In this document: positions 33,713 to 43,063 of the stretch, in pieces
How the letters are laid out: each line of letters opens with the position of its first letter
Position numbering within the stretch: position 1 is the first letter of the stretch
Source of the DNA: Lysinibacillus cavernae
GTDB taxonomy: Bacteria > Bacillota > Bacilli > Bacillales_A > Planococcaceae
Direction: 5' to 3'
Assembly (NCBI RefSeq): GCF_009724685.1
Contig: NZ_WMEF01000007.1
Location: forward strand, 1-64,000
Length of the DNA stretch: 64,000 nucleotides
The notes under the pieces: generated by a model
Told to the model about the DNA's origin: nothing
Databases searched by the model: none
What the model saw: the letters and a program-made list of their open reading frames with translations, nothing else
Made by a program: the position numbers and the translations under genes

Positions 33713-34636
33713 ATGCTACATTTACATGACATTGCACTGAATATTTTAAAAGGTAATTTGAATGTTCAATCGTCAGAAACACTATTAATTCTGACGGATT
33801 TTCACAAACAAGACATTGCAAAAATCTTTTATGAAGCCGGGCTGACGATTACAGCAAACACAATGATAATGGTAATGCCGCTGTTAGAAAAATCTGGGCA
33901 GGAGCCCATACAGGCAGTTTCGACGCTTATGGCGAATGCTGATGTTACACTCTGTATTACTTCTCACTCCTTAACCCATACAAATGCACGCAAAAAGGCT
34001 TGTGAAAATGGCGGGCGTGTAGCGACAATGCCAGGTGTTACATTGGAGATGCTTGAGCAAGGTGCACTTCATGCAGAAGCTCAGGAGATAGAAGATATAG
34101 TTGGAAAATACGTTCATTTACTTGATACGGCAAAGGATATTCGCATTGTCAAAGACGGTCATGAGCTAACATTTAGTGTGGAAAACCGTTTAGGAATTCG
34201 TTCAACAGGTGTCATTCGACAAGCTGGAGAGTATGGGAATATCCCTTCTGGAGAATCGTATATTGCACCAGTAGAAACATCTGCGAATGGAGAGATTTTA
34301 GTGGATGGTTCCATTGCCAATATTGGCGTCTTAAAGGAGCCTTTATTATTAAAAATTTCTAACGGTCGTTTACTAGAAGCAATCGGTCCAGATGGTCCGA
34401 GATTACTTGAATTACTTGGAGAAGGTAATGGAAGAATCATTGCAGAGTTTGGAATCGGAGCAAATAAAAGTGCAATCTTATGCGGCAATGTGCTAGAGGA
34501 TGAGAAAGTGTATGGTACAATCCACATTGCATTCGGCAGTAATGTTCCATTTGGTGGTGCAAACGCAGCTGATGTTCACATTGATTGCGTTGTAAAAAGC
34601 CCAATTGTTTATTTTGATGGTCAGCAAGTTATTTAA
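33713..34636 (+). CDS. M29-like leucyl aminopeptidase family protein
   Basis: A 307-residue protein of the AmpS/M29-like group (COG2309-type). The C-terminal half carries GESYIAPVETSANGEILVDGSI, NGRIIAEFGIGANKSAILCGNVLEDEKVYGTIHIAFGSNVPFGG and ADVHIDCVV, where Glu and His residues match those that bind two metals in the family. The N-terminal half is a Rossmann-like region (LLILTDFHKQDIAKIFYEAG). At 307 residues it is shorter than classical M29 enzymes (about 410) and closer to NicX-type relatives. It starts 11 bases after the IclR stop. Confidence 0.8.
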   Translation: MLHLHDIALNILKGNLNVQSSETLLILTDFHKQDIAKIFYEAGLTITANTMIMVMPLLEKSGQEPIQAVSTLMANADVTLCITSHSLTHTNARKKACENGGRVATMPGVTLEMLEQGALHAEAQEIEDIVGKYVHLLDTAKDIRIVKDGHELTFSVENRLGIRSTGVIRQAGEYGNIPSGESYIAPVETSANGEILVDGSIANIGVLKEPLLLKISNGRLLEAIGPDGPRLLELLGEGNGRIIAEFGIGANKSAILCGNVLEDEKVYGTIHIAFGSNVPFGGANAADVHIDCVVKSPIVYFDGQQVI

Positions 34637-34637
34637 G

Positions 34638-34675
34638 GAAAAGCGTGTCTTCGTATGAAGCGCGCTTTTTTGTTT
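34638..34675 (+). terminator. Terminator of the plus-arm operon
   Basis: AAAAGCG pairs with CGCTTTT around a 17-base loop with further weak pairs, followed by TTTTTTG, directly after the aminopeptidase-like gene. Confidence 0.75.
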
Positions 34676-34699
34676 GCTTTAGCTAATTGTAGTTTAGAG

Positions 34700-34729
34700 T
34701 TGCTTGTCTTTGTAGGATTACACTATAGT
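34700..34729 (+). promoter_or_regulatory. Candidate sigma-A promoter of ytkD
   Basis: TTGCTT (34700-34705), an 18-base spacer and TATAGT (34724-34729). The gene start I prefer is about 145 bases downstream of the predicted transcription start, an unusually long leader for this gene. Confidence 0.45.
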
Positions 34730-34880
34730 TAAAATAGATCTGCGAGATGACAGTATACTACGATTTGCATTTAGCGTTCCGTCAAAATCGGAATTAAAGA
34801 TAGACGGTGTCCATAAAATAGGAGCATTGAATGAAAGTGTGGCTTCTGTATTCATCAAGAAAGAATGTGAGGTTGAAATG

Positions 34881-35348
34881 ATGTTAACATTTACAGATTT
34901 ACATGGCCTACAAGTAGATTTGAGTTTTACGAGAGGTGAGTTTGAAATAGAGCCCAAGCATGTCCTTGTTTTCTTAAAGCATGAAAACAAATGGTTATGC
35001 ACCATCCATAAGCGACGTGGTGTAGAAGTTCCCGGAGGCAAATTAGAGGAAGGTGAAACGTTAGAAGAGGCTGCAATTCGGGAAGTATTTGAAGAGACGG
35101 GTGTCCGTGTAAAAAATCTTCAATGGTTCGCAGAATATGCGGTTTATGATGAAATAGTGTTTTGTAAATCAGTTTTTACTGCACAATTTGCAGGGCAAGA
35201 GGATATTGAATTTGATTTAGAAACATCAGGCATGGTTTGGCTAACTGATGAAGAATTTACCCATCATCCTAATTTAAGTTTTCATATGAAGGATGAAGGA
35301 ATGAAGAAAATGCTGGAGGAGTTGAAACATGGTGGCAAACAATGGTGA
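34881..35348 (+). CDS. ytkD: Nudix hydrolase YtkD (MutT-type)
   Basis: A 155-residue Nudix hydrolase with a complete Nudix box GGKLEEGETLEEAAIREVFEETGV (about 54-77). B. subtilis YtkD (158 residues) cleans oxidised and other nucleoside triphosphates and acts as an RNA pyrophosphohydrolase. KHVLVFLKHENKWLCTIHKRRG aligns with its N-terminal strand. Two ATGs are in tandem (34878 and 34881); the second is eight bases after GAGG. The frame stays open upstream to about 34730 and looks protein-like, but there is no upstream start with a good ribosome binding site. It overlaps ytmA by 20 bases. Confidence 0.85.
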   Translation: MLTFTDLHGLQVDLSFTRGEFEIEPKHVLVFLKHENKWLCTIHKRRGVEVPGGKLEEGETLEEAAIREVFEETGVRVKNLQWFAEYAVYDEIVFCKSVFTAQFAGQEDIEFDLETSGMVWLTDEEFTHHPNLSFHMKDEGMKKMLEELKHGGKQW

Positions 35349-36108
35349 TATCGTTGAAAAGCGTGCTTATCCTTCACCAAATCCAGCAATACGCTTAACT
35401 GAAATAACTTATATATCTCAAGGCTTACGTATAAAAGGACTATTAGCTGAGCCAAAAGCAGAAGGTACATATGATGGCTTTTTATATTTAAGAGGAGGCA
35501 TGCAAAGCATTGGTATGGTAAGACCTTCACGAATTGCCCAATATTCGGCACAGGGCTTTATCGTTTTTGCCCCTTACTACCGTGGGAATCGTGGTGGGGA
35601 AGGTCGAGACGAGTTTGCAGGGGCAGATCGTTACGATGCTGTCTACGCGGTAGATGTACTAAAACAATTTTGTAATGATAATGTACATGTTTTTGGTTTT
35701 TCTCGTGGGGGAATTATGGCACTCTGGACAGCCATTTTGAGAAAGGATATTACCTCTGTCGTGACTTGGGCCGGTGTTTCTGACGCAACAGCAACCTATT
35801 GGGAACGTACAGATATGCGAAGGATGATGAAGCGTGTTATTGGTGGGACACCAAATCGTGTACCAGAAGCTTATGATGCAAGAACACCGCTTTTCGAGGT
35901 AGAGCATATAACAGCTCCGGTGCTTATCATTCATGGCTATCGCGATGAGAATGTGGATATAGAACATGCGAGACAACTGGAGTTTTTTTTAGAGGATGCT
36001 AAGAAAACATACGAAACATGGTATGATCCTAACTACGCACATCAATACCCACCTGCAAAAAATCGGGAAACAGTACGGGCTCTTTGCAAATGGATGAAGA
36101 AACAATAA
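35329..36108 (+). CDS. ytmA: YtmA-like alpha/beta hydrolase (prolyl oligopeptidase type)
   Basis: A 259-residue S9-like hydrolase, closely similar to B. subtilis YtmA in length and motifs. The nucleophile elbow is GFSRGG (Ser about 125). YLRGGMQSIGMVRPSRIAQYSAQGFIVFAPYYRGNRGGEGRDEF lies upstream, VLIIHGYRDENV contains the acid, and YAHQYPPAKNRETVR the catalytic His. Substrate unknown; small peptide or ester cleavage is expected from the family. Its start lies within ytkD, consistent with co-translation. Confidence 0.9.
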   Translation: MVANNGDIVEKRAYPSPNPAIRLTEITYISQGLRIKGLLAEPKAEGTYDGFLYLRGGMQSIGMVRPSRIAQYSAQGFIVFAPYYRGNRGGEGRDEFAGADRYDAVYAVDVLKQFCNDNVHVFGFSRGGIMALWTAILRKDITSVVTWAGVSDATATYWERTDMRRMMKRVIGGTPNRVPEAYDARTPLFEVEHITAPVLIIHGYRDENVDIEHARQLEFFLEDAKKTYETWYDPNYAHQYPPAKNRETVRALCKWMKKQ

Positions 36109-36197
36109 GATATATGAAAAAATCCCTCCTTTGTTAAAAGTAATTTGTATTTTCTTGTCCTCTATATCCAACTATACTAGCTACCACTAAAAGTAAA

Positions 36198-36232
36198 GAA
36201 AAAGAGAACGAATGAAATCGTTCCCTTTTTTA
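36198..36232. terminator. Bidirectional terminator between ytmA and pckA
   Basis: AAAAAGAGAACGA pairs with TCGTTCCCTTTTT with one G-U pair. T-rich tails occur on both strands. It serves the convergent ytmA and pckA genes. Confidence 0.88.
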
Positions 36233-36242
36233 TATCTAGTGT

Positions 36243-37829
36243 TTATTTTAATGGACCACCAAGTGTTGTGATGGCTTCAGAAACGTTTGAGAATTTCTTG
36301 AAGTTTTCATTGAATAAGCCTGCAAGTTCTACAGCTTTCGCATCGTAAGCATCTTTATCAGCCCAAGCTACACGAGGGTTTAACACTTCTGATGGAACAC
36401 CTTCAATTGCTGTTGGAATGTGTAATCCAAATACAGCATCTTGTGTTGTTTCTACATTCGCTAATTTACCATCGATTGCAGCACGTACCATTGTGCGTGT
36501 GTAAGAAAGCTTCATACGGCTACCAGTACCATATTCGCCACCAGTCCAACCAGTGTTTACTAGGTATACTTGTGCACCATGTTCGTCAATTTTTTGACCT
36601 AACATTTCTGCATACACCGTTGCTGGAAGTGGAAGGAATGGAGAACCGAAGCAAGTAGAGAATACTGGTTCTGGCTCTGTTACACCACGTTCAGTTCCTG
36701 CAAGTTTAGAAGTGAAACCGCTTAGGAAGTGATACATTGCTTGCTCTTTTGTTAATTTACTGATTGGAGGTAATACGCCAAATGCATCAGCTGTTAGGAA
36801 GATGATTGTTTTTGGATGACCTGCAACAGATGGATCAACAATATTTTCGATGTATTGGATTGGATAAGCTACACGTGTATTTTCTGTTAATGAACCATCA
36901 TCATAGTTACAAATACGAGTTTCTGGATCAACAGCAACGTTTTCTAAAACCGAACCGAAGCGGATTGCATTGTAGATTTCTGGTTCTTTTTCAGCAGAAA
37001 GATTGATTGTTTTTGCATAGCAACCACCCTCAATGTTGAATACACCATTATCAGACCAGCCGTGTTCATCGTCACCGATTAACTTACGATCTGGATCAGC
37101 TGATAATGTAGTTTTACCAGTACCAGATAGACCGAAGAATAATGCCACATCTCCAGCTTCACCAACGTTAGCTGAACAGTGCATTGAAAGGATACCTTGT
37201 TGTGGTAATAAGTAGTTCATGATACCAAAAATAGATTTTTTCATTTCACCAGCATATTCTGTACCACCGATTAAGATGATTTTCTTTTCAAGTGATACAA
37301 TGATGAATGTTTCAGATGCAGTACCATCAACTGCAGGATCAGCTTTAAAGTTAGGAGCTGAGATGACAGTGAAGTCTGCAACATGAGATGTTAATTCCTC
37401 TTCAGTTGGACGGATAAATAATTGATGAGCAAAAAGATTGTGCCAAGCGTATTCATTTATCACTTGGATGCTTAATTGAGATTCTTTGTCAGCACCTGCA
37501 AAACCTTTGAATACGAATAACTCGTCACGTTCTTTTAAATATTTTACTACTTTTACATATAAGTTATCGAACACTTCAGAAGAAATCGGTTGGTTGACTT
37601 TACCCCAGTCAATTTGCTCTTTTGTACTTTCTTCTTCTACCGTATATTTATCTTTAGGTGAACGACCAGTGTATTTGCCAGTTTCTGCACGAACTGCGCC
37701 ATCTACTGTTAACATTGCTTCACCACGAGATGTAGCTTTTTCTGCTAATTGTGGTACTGAAAGTTGAACATTAATGTTACCGCCGTTTAATAATTCCTTC
37801 AGTTCGTTTGCAATTTCTACTGAATTCAT
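36243..37829 (-). CDS. pckA: Phosphoenolpyruvate carboxykinase (ATP)
   Basis: A 528-residue gluconeogenic enzyme converting oxaloacetate and ATP to phosphoenolpyruvate (EC 4.1.1.49). Visible are [11 protein letters not shown], the [15 protein letters not shown]-loop (about 235-248), [27 protein letters not shown] with the metal-binding Asp, and [11 protein letters not shown]. Length is normal for the ATP type. A CcpN-like site overlaps the -10 of its promoter, as known for B. subtilis pckA. It shares the intergenic region with the divergent S-box/metK unit. High importance fits an organism living on amino acids. Confidence 0.96.
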   Translation of the reverse strand: MNSVEIANELKELLNGGNINVQLSVPQLAEKATSRGEAMLTVDGAVRAETGKYTGRSPKDKYTVEEESTKEQIDWGKVNQPISSEVFDNLYVKVVKYLKERDELFVFKGFAGADKESQLSIQVINEYAWHNLFAHQLFIRPTEEELTSHVADFTVISAPNFKADPAVDGTASETFIIVSLEKKIILIGGTEYAGEMKKSIFGIMNYLLPQQGILSMHCSANVGEAGDVALFFGLSGTGKTTLSADPDRKLIGDDEHGWSDNGVFNIEGGCYAKTINLSAEKEPEIYNAIRFGSVLENVAVDPETRICNYDDGSLTENTRVAYPIQYIENIVDPSVAGHPKTIIFLTADAFGVLPPISKLTKEQAMYHFLSGFTSKLAGTERGVTEPEPVFSTCFGSPFLPLPATVYAEMLGQKIDEHGAQVYLVNTGWTGGEYGTGSRMKLSYTRTMVRAAIDGKLANVETTQDAVFGLHIPTAIEGVPSEVLNPRVAWADKDAYDAKAVELAGLFNENFKKFSNVSEAITTLGGPLK

Positions 37830-37897
37830 CGATTAAATACCATCCTTTTTTATAGTATTCCCTTGATTTTGAGGGATTTTTTCTTAATTTCAAAAAT

Positions 37898-37908
37898 AGT
37901 ATAACACA
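37898..37908 (-). promoter_or_regulatory. CcpN-like operator over the pckA -10 box
   Basis: On the minus strand TGTGTTATACT fits the CcpN motif TRTGHYATAYW at every position and includes a TATACT -10 box. It is about 70 bases before the pckA start. Glycolytic repression of pckA by CcpN is known in B. subtilis; here it is inferred. Confidence 0.65.
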
Positions 37909-38174
37909 ATTGCTTAAATAATCTATACTAATTAAGAAATTATTTTAGAGTTTTTATCACTTTTCAATAAACTGACAAAAAATAATGTTTTTCGAGTAGA
38001 ATCCAATCAATCCTACTGTAAATAGGCTTAAAAATTGAGCCACACATATGTTACCACAAGAAGCCATGTATATTGTAGGGATTAATTTTCTTCTATTTAC
38101 ATCATCATCCAAGTATGAAAAGTTTTTGTTTAATCAGTTCCTTCCTTTCTATACAGTAATACATTAGAAAATAT

Positions 38175-38203
38175 TTGACAACGTTCGACCTTTTCAGTAA
38201 CAT
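38175..38203 (+). promoter_or_regulatory. Sigma-A promoter of the metK S-box transcript
   Basis: TTGACA (38175-38180), a 17-base spacer and TAACAT (38198-38203), about 10 bases before the riboswitch begins. Confidence 0.75.
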
Positions 38204-38218
38204 AAGTTTGAACGGATA

Positions 38219-38400
38219 CTCTTATCCCGAGCTGGTGGAGGGTCAGGCCCTGTGAAACCCGGCAACCTGCATGAACTATTTCACGACATGCGTTGGTGCC
38301 AACCTGATGCAAGGGATTATCCCTTGAACGATAAGAGTGAAAGGTTATGAAGTCATTATTCCTTTCCTCATGTACAGTAACGTGAGTAAAGGATTTTTTT
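38219..38400 (+). ncRNA. SAM-I riboswitch (S-box) with terminator
   Basis: The aptamer closes with CTCTTATC (38219-38226) and GATAAGAG (38330-38337). It contains the hallmark segments GAGCTGGTGGAGGG, GAAACCCGGCAACC and GGTGCCAACC. An expression platform follows: CCTTTCCTCA with TGAGTAAAGG (38361-38392), ending in seven T. SAM binding would favour the terminator and switch metK off. Confidence 0.97.
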
Positions 38401-38594
38401 ATTGTAAAAAATCAATGTAGAGGTAAGTATATGTAGTTCTTTCCTTATTATAATGACGGATCTTTCGAAATCCTCGTGTTGAAAGCAGCAGTAACGGCTT
38501 GAGAGTTCAATCCTTAGGAGCGGACTTGACATGGGTAATGAGTACCGTATTCATACACAACTACTTTTTGTAAGCGTAATAGGAGGAAAACCAA
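38401..38594 (+). other. Long leader between S-box terminator and metK
   Basis: About 195 bases with no gene. It has a TATAAT box at 38449-38454 without a good -35, small hairpins such as GGAT/ATCC (38458-38472) and TTGAA/TTCAA, and complementary TGTAGTT and AACTACTT segments near its ends. No known RNA family was recognised. Confidence 0.4.
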
Positions 38595-39791
38595 ATGACA
38601 AACCGTCGACTGTTTACATCAGAGAGTGTAACAGAAGGACATCCAGATAAAATTTGTGACCAAATCTCGGATGCCATTTTAGATGCTATTTTAGCAGAAG
38701 ATCCAAATGCACGTGTAGCGTGTGAAACAACTGTAACAACAGGATTAGTATTAGTAGCAGGAGAAATTACAACTTCTACTTATGTAGATATTAAAGGTAT
38801 CGTTCGTGATACTGTAGCAGAAATTGGGTATACACGCGGTAAATATGGCTTTGATGCTGAAAACTTAGCAGTGCTTGTGGCTATTGGCGAACAATCACCT
38901 GATATTGCACAAGGTGTTGATCAGGCGTTAGAAGCCCGTGAAGGCTCTATGACAGATGCTGATATTGAAGCAATTGGTGCAGGTGACCAAGGCTTAATGT
39001 TTGGTTATGCTTGTAATGAAACACCTGAGCTAATGCCATTACCAATAAGCTTAGCGCATAAATTAGCACGTCGATTAACAGAAGTACGTAAATCAGGTGA
39101 ATTAGCTTATTTACGTCCTGATGGTAAAACACAAGTTACAATCGAGTATGATGACAATAATGTGCCTGTACGAGTGGATACAATTGTTATTTCCACACAA
39201 CATGATGAAGAAGCAACGCTTGAACAAATCCAATCAGATTTGAAAGAATTTGTTATTGCACCAGTTGTGCCAAGTGAATTATTAGATGCTAACACGAAAT
39301 ACTTTATCAACCCAACTGGTCGTTTCGTTATTGGTGGGCCAAAAGGGGACGCTGGTTTAACAGGACGTAAAATCATTGTTGATACATACGGTGGTTATGC
39401 ACGTCACGGTGGTGGTGCATTCTCTGGTAAGGATGCAACAAAGGTAGACCGTTCAGCAGCATATGCAGCACGTTATGTAGCAAAAAATATCGTGGCAGCT
39501 GGCTTAGCAGAACGCGCTGAGGTACAACTTGCATATGCGATTGGTGTGGCTCAACCTGTATCTATTGCTGTTGATACATTTGGTACTGGAAAAGTGAAAG
39601 AAAGCGAGATTGTAGAATGGGTGCGTGAATTATTTGATCTACGCCCTGCAGGCATTATTAAAATGCTTGATCTTCGCCGTCCGATTTATAAACAAACTGC
39701 AGCGTATGGTCATTTCGGTCGTACCGACTTAAATGTACCATGGGAACAAATTGATAAAGCAGATGCACTACGCGAAAAAGCACGTCTATAA
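38595..39791 (+). CDS. metK: S-adenosylmethionine synthetase
   Basis: A 398-residue enzyme making SAM from methionine and ATP (EC 2.5.1.6). Signature motifs are [20 protein letters not shown] (about 9-28), [15 protein letters not shown] (about 118-132) and the P-loop-like [23 protein letters not shown] (about 272-294). AGGAGG lies nine bases before the ATG. Control by the upstream S-box makes it sensitive to SAM, its own product. It is monocistronic, with two terminators behind it. Confidence 0.98.
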   Translation: MTNRRLFTSESVTEGHPDKICDQISDAILDAILAEDPNARVACETTVTTGLVLVAGEITTSTYVDIKGIVRDTVAEIGYTRGKYGFDAENLAVLVAIGEQSPDIAQGVDQALEAREGSMTDADIEAIGAGDQGLMFGYACNETPELMPLPISLAHKLARRLTEVRKSGELAYLRPDGKTQVTIEYDDNNVPVRVDTIVISTQHDEEATLEQIQSDLKEFVIAPVVPSELLDANTKYFINPTGRFVIGGPKGDAGLTGRKIIVDTYGGYARHGGGAFSGKDATKVDRSAAYAARYVAKNIVAAGLAERAEVQLAYAIGVAQPVSIAVDTFGTGKVKESEIVEWVRELFDLRPAGIIKMLDLRRPIYKQTAAYGHFGRTDLNVPWEQIDKADALREKARL

Positions 39792-39848
39792 ACTATTGAG
39801 CTAAAGTAATGAAGTCGTTAGTAAATTATTCTAATGTACTATTATAGG

Positions 39849-39877
39849 AAGGGGCAGTATTGCCCCTTTTGTTTTTT
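39849..39877 (+). terminator. Terminator of metK
   Basis: AAGGGGCA pairs with TGCCCCTT with a 4-base loop, followed by TTGTTTTTT. Confidence 0.9.
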
Positions 39878-39885
39878 ACAAAAAA

Positions 39886-39942
39886 TACCTCGCAATAATT
39901 CGTGAACTTTTTAGTTGCACGAAAACGCGAGGAATTTTTTTC
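39886..39942. terminator. Bidirectional terminator between metK and ytoA
   Basis: An outer stem ACCTCGC/GCGAGG and an inner stem TTCGTG/CACGAA, with A-runs on one side and T-runs on the other, so it can act on both strands. Confidence 0.8.
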
Positions 39943-39970
39943 GTTACTATTGCGTTTTTGTAAATGTTGT

Positions 39971-40483
39971 TTACTTCTGAAGAGATTTATAATACTGACC
40001 TTTTTCAGCATATTCGCGTACGATGCGTTCCATATCCTCTTTATCTTCAGCATTTAATTCACGGACCACTTTTGCTGGGCGACCTAATGCTAAACTATTC
40101 GGAGGAATGATTTTACCAGGAGGTACAAGGCTTCCTGCTCCAATGAATGCACCCTCTCCAATTTCTGCACCGTCTAATATGATGGAGCCCATACCAATTA
40201 ATGCATTTTTGCGGATCGTACAACTATGTAAAGTTACTTGGTGTCCAACTGTTACCTCATCTTCAATAATTAGTGGGTATTTTGGGCTTTGGTGTAAGCA
40301 ACAAAGATCTTGGATACTTACACGTTTACCAATAATTGTAGGGGAGACATCGCCACGAATCACAGTATTAAACCAAATAGTTGTTTCAGCACCAATTGTT
40401 ACATCGCCTGTAACAGTTGCGTAATCAGCAATAAAAACAGACGGATCGATCTTTGGCATTTTATCTTTAAATGGATAAATCAT
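39971..40483 (-). CDS. ytoA: Gamma-carbonic-anhydrase-like hexapeptide-repeat protein
   Basis: A 170-residue left-handed beta-helix protein of the YrdA/PaaY/gamma-carbonic anhydrase group, as B. subtilis YtoA (171 residues). Hexapeptide repeats run from VTGDVTIGAETTIWFNTVIRGD to GEGAFIGAGSLV. Possible zinc-binding His residues sit in CCLHQSPKYPLIIEDEVTVGHQVTLHSC, near residues 64-91. Trimer formation is expected. Activity of this subfamily is not settled; carbonic anhydrase or acyl-transferase relatives are both known. Confidence 0.9.
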   Translation of the reverse strand: MIYPFKDKMPKIDPSVFIADYATVTGDVTIGAETTIWFNTVIRGDVSPTIIGKRVSIQDLCCLHQSPKYPLIIEDEVTVGHQVTLHSCTIRKNALIGMGSIILDGAEIGEGAFIGAGSLVPPGKIIPPNSLALGRPAKVVRELNAEDKEDMERIVREYAEKGQYYKSLQK

Positions 40484-40615
40484 GAAAATCGCCTCTTTTC
40501 TTTCTATAATGTAGTATTATCGTATCAAATACGCAACTTTATGGAAATATAAAATTAAAATGGGCTGTTTATCGATATAATTAAAGTGTAATTATTTTTT
40601 AGGAGGACTATGTGA

Positions 40616-41422
40616 ATGTGGAAATGGGAAGCTGATGGACAAGCAAAGGCTGTGATTGCTATTCTTCATGGTGCATATGAAAATCACCGTTGGTATGCAT
40701 GGCTTATAGAGAAATTAAGATTGGAAGGCTTCCACATAGTCATGGGGGATTTACCTAATCATGGGGTGGATGCAAGGTATGCCCGTGTTCATGATGAGGA
40801 TTTCAAATTATATAATAAGTATACAAGAAATCTGATTGAGAATGCTTTTTCGTATAATTTACCAACCTTTTTAATAGGGCATGGACTTGGAGCTACATTA
40901 ATTCTTCATACAATGCAAAAGAAACAATATGAGTGTGCAGGAATTATTTTGACATCACCTTGGTTGCAATTAAAGCTACTACCAGGTAAATTATCGAATG
41001 CTTTAACGAGTCTAAGTGCCTTGACAGCTAATGTCAAGTTGACACATGATATAACATTTGAGATATTAACGCGTAGTGTAGAGGGTAGAGAAGAAATAAA
41101 AGATGACATACCATTCATGTCTGTCGTTTCAGTGAAATGGTATCGAGAGCTTCAACATATGATGAAGAATTTAGTCATGCTACCTAAGGGTGAATTTCCC
41201 AATATGCCTATGTTAATCATGACTGCTGAGAAAGATAAAATTACCGAAACTCGACAAACTCGAAATTGGCTTCATCAACAAGAGTTCACAGAGTTTCAGT
41301 TTAAAGAGTGGGCAAATTGTTATCATAATTTATTTCACGAAGTAGAGCGAGAAGAGACTTTTATGTATATTCGAGATTTTATCAATAATGCTCTCCGAAG
41401 AATCGGTTATATAATTGAATAG
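40616..41422 (+). CDS. ytpA: YtpA-like alpha/beta hydrolase lacking the catalytic serine
   Basis: A 268-residue alpha/beta hydrolase that aligns along its whole length with B. subtilis YtpA, a lysophospholipase (259 residues). The N-terminal MWKWEADGQAKAVIAILHGA, VVSVKWYRELQ and the C-terminal CYHNLFHEVEREE match. The nucleophile elbow, normally GHSMG, reads GHGLG here, so the catalytic Ser is Gly90. The other triad residues (Asp of TAEKDKIT and His of CYHNLFHE) remain. It is therefore probably a non-hydrolytic homologue. B. subtilis ytpB, normally next, is missing. Confidence 0.83.
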   Translation: MWKWEADGQAKAVIAILHGAYENHRWYAWLIEKLRLEGFHIVMGDLPNHGVDARYARVHDEDFKLYNKYTRNLIENAFSYNLPTFLIGHGLGATLILHTMQKKQYECAGIILTSPWLQLKLLPGKLSNALTSLSALTANVKLTHDITFEILTRSVEGREEIKDDIPFMSVVSVKWYRELQHMMKNLVMLPKGEFPNMPMLIMTAEKDKITETRQTRNWLHQQEFTEFQFKEWANCYHNLFHEVEREETFMYIRDFINNALRRIGYIIE

Positions 41423-41549
41423 GTTCTAACCCTTCCATTTACTAGGATGCTTACTTAAATATTGTTACTTGAAAATAATGTTGTAATTTTCTGAAAAGTG
41501 TAATACTATAATGACTTAAAGTAAGGTATTTTCAAATTGGAGGGGTAAA

Positions 41550-43058
41550 ATGGAGGTAATCGTTAGCAAGTTAAATGGTATTTTATGGGGACCGTGGTTT
41601 ATTTATGGTATCTTATTGATTGGGCTATTTTTCTCAATCATCACAAGGTTCCTACAAGTAAGACACATTAAAGACATGTTTGTTTTAATGTTTAAAGGGG
41701 AGAAATCGGAAAAGGGGATTTCATCTTTCCAAGCAATGTCGATTGCATTATCAGGTCGTGTAGGTACTGGTAATATTGCTGGTACTGCGACAGCAATTGG
41801 GATGGGGGGACCTGGTGCGGTCTTTTGGATGTGGGCAATCGCCTTCATTGGTGCAGCTACCGCGTATGTAGAGTCAACATTGGCGCAAATCTATAAAGAA
41901 GAGAAAGATACGGAATATCGTGGTGGACCGGCCTTTTACATAGAAAAGGGAATGGGCCAAAAATGGTTTGCAGTTATTTTCGCTGTAGCGGCGTTGATTG
42001 CGATGTTAATTTTAATGCCGGGTGTTCAATCCAATGCCATTGCAGGAGCTGTTGAAAACGCTTTCGGTCTGGATACATGGATTACAGGACTGATTATTGT
42101 CGTGTTATTAGGTGCTATTATAATTGGAGGCGTTAAATCAATCGCAAATGCTGCCCAAATTATTGTACCGTTTATGGCGTTAGCATACATTATTATGGCT
42201 ATTATTATTATTGTTATGAACATTTCAGAGGTACCATCAGTCTTTGCCCTAATTTTCTCAAGTGCATTTGGTGCACAAGAAATTTTCGGAGGCATTATTG
42301 GTTCTGCTATCGCATGGGGAGTGAAGCGTGGAATCTATTCCAACGAAGCTGGTCAAGGAACAGGGGCACACCCTGCTGCTGCTGCGGAAGTATCGCATCC
42401 TGCTAAACAAGGGATTGTACAAGCAGCGTCTGTGTACATTGATACATTATTAATTTGTTCAGCTACTGCATTTATGATTTTATTTACAGGTATGTACAAT
42501 GTACAAGATGAAAAGGCCGCTGAAGGAGCAGATCCTTTTATCCATGTTGGGGAATTCAATAGTGGTGGATTAGCAGGCGATGAACAAATGACATTTGCAA
42601 AAAGTATTGAAGCGGGTGCTACCTATACACAATATGCAGTTGATTCATCATTACCTGGCTTTGGAGCAGCATTTGTAGCAATCGCGTTATTCTTCTTTGC
42701 CTTTACAACGATTATGGCCTATTACTATATTGCGGAAACAAATGTCGCCTATTTATTCAGAGGTAGCACGGAAAAGATTTTCATATGGGTTGCGAAAATA
42801 GCCATTTTAGTTGCAGCATTTTATGGTACAGTCCGTACGTCTGACCTAGCATGGGCAATGGGTGATGTGGGCCTTGGACTAATGGTATGGATTAATGTTC
42901 TTGCCATTTTAATTATTATGAAACCAGCTATCGTGGCATTAAAAGATTACGAGAAACAGAAAAAAGAAGGGAAAGACCCTGTCTTTGACCCTCGTAAACT
43001 AGGCATTAAAGGTGCAGATTTCTGGGTTGATTATAATGAAAAACGTAATAATAAATAA
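41550..43058 (+). CDS. Sodium:alanine-type symporter (AGCS family)
   Basis: A 502-residue membrane protein with about 11 helices that imports alanine, glycine or a similar amino acid with sodium. AGCS signatures include SSFQAMSIALSGRVGTGNIAGTATAIGMGGPGAVFWMW (about 58-95), KRGIYSNEAGQGTGAHPAAAAEVSHPAKQG and the late helix PGFGAAFVAIALFFFAFTTIMAYYY. GGAGGGG precedes the ATG. The single-gene unit ends in a strong bidirectional terminator. It resembles the B. subtilis AlsT/GlnT group, and glutamine cannot be excluded as substrate. Confidence 0.93.
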   Translation: MEVIVSKLNGILWGPWFIYGILLIGLFFSIITRFLQVRHIKDMFVLMFKGEKSEKGISSFQAMSIALSGRVGTGNIAGTATAIGMGGPGAVFWMWAIAFIGAATAYVESTLAQIYKEEKDTEYRGGPAFYIEKGMGQKWFAVIFAVAALIAMLILMPGVQSNAIAGAVENAFGLDTWITGLIIVVLLGAIIIGGVKSIANAAQIIVPFMALAYIIMAIIIIVMNISEVPSVFALIFSSAFGAQEIFGGIIGSAIAWGVKRGIYSNEAGQGTGAHPAAAAEVSHPAKQGIVQAASVYIDTLLICSATAFMILFTGMYNVQDEKAAEGADPFIHVGEFNSGGLAGDEQMTFAKSIEAGATYTQYAVDSSLPGFGAAFVAIALFFFAFTTIMAYYYIAETNVAYLFRGSTEKIFIWVAKIAILVAAFYGTVRTSDLAWAMGDVGLGLMVWINVLAILIIMKPAIVALKDYEKQKKEGKDPVFDPRKLGIKGADFWVDYNEKRNNK

Positions 43059-43063
43059 GTAAA

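Noticed and set aside
34827..34880. TTG start for ytkD
   Set aside because: The spacing from AGGAG is only about two bases, too short for a functional start.
38430..38487. Short open frames in the metK leader
   Set aside because: They are under ten codons with no ribosome binding sites or amino-acid run that would suggest a leader peptide.
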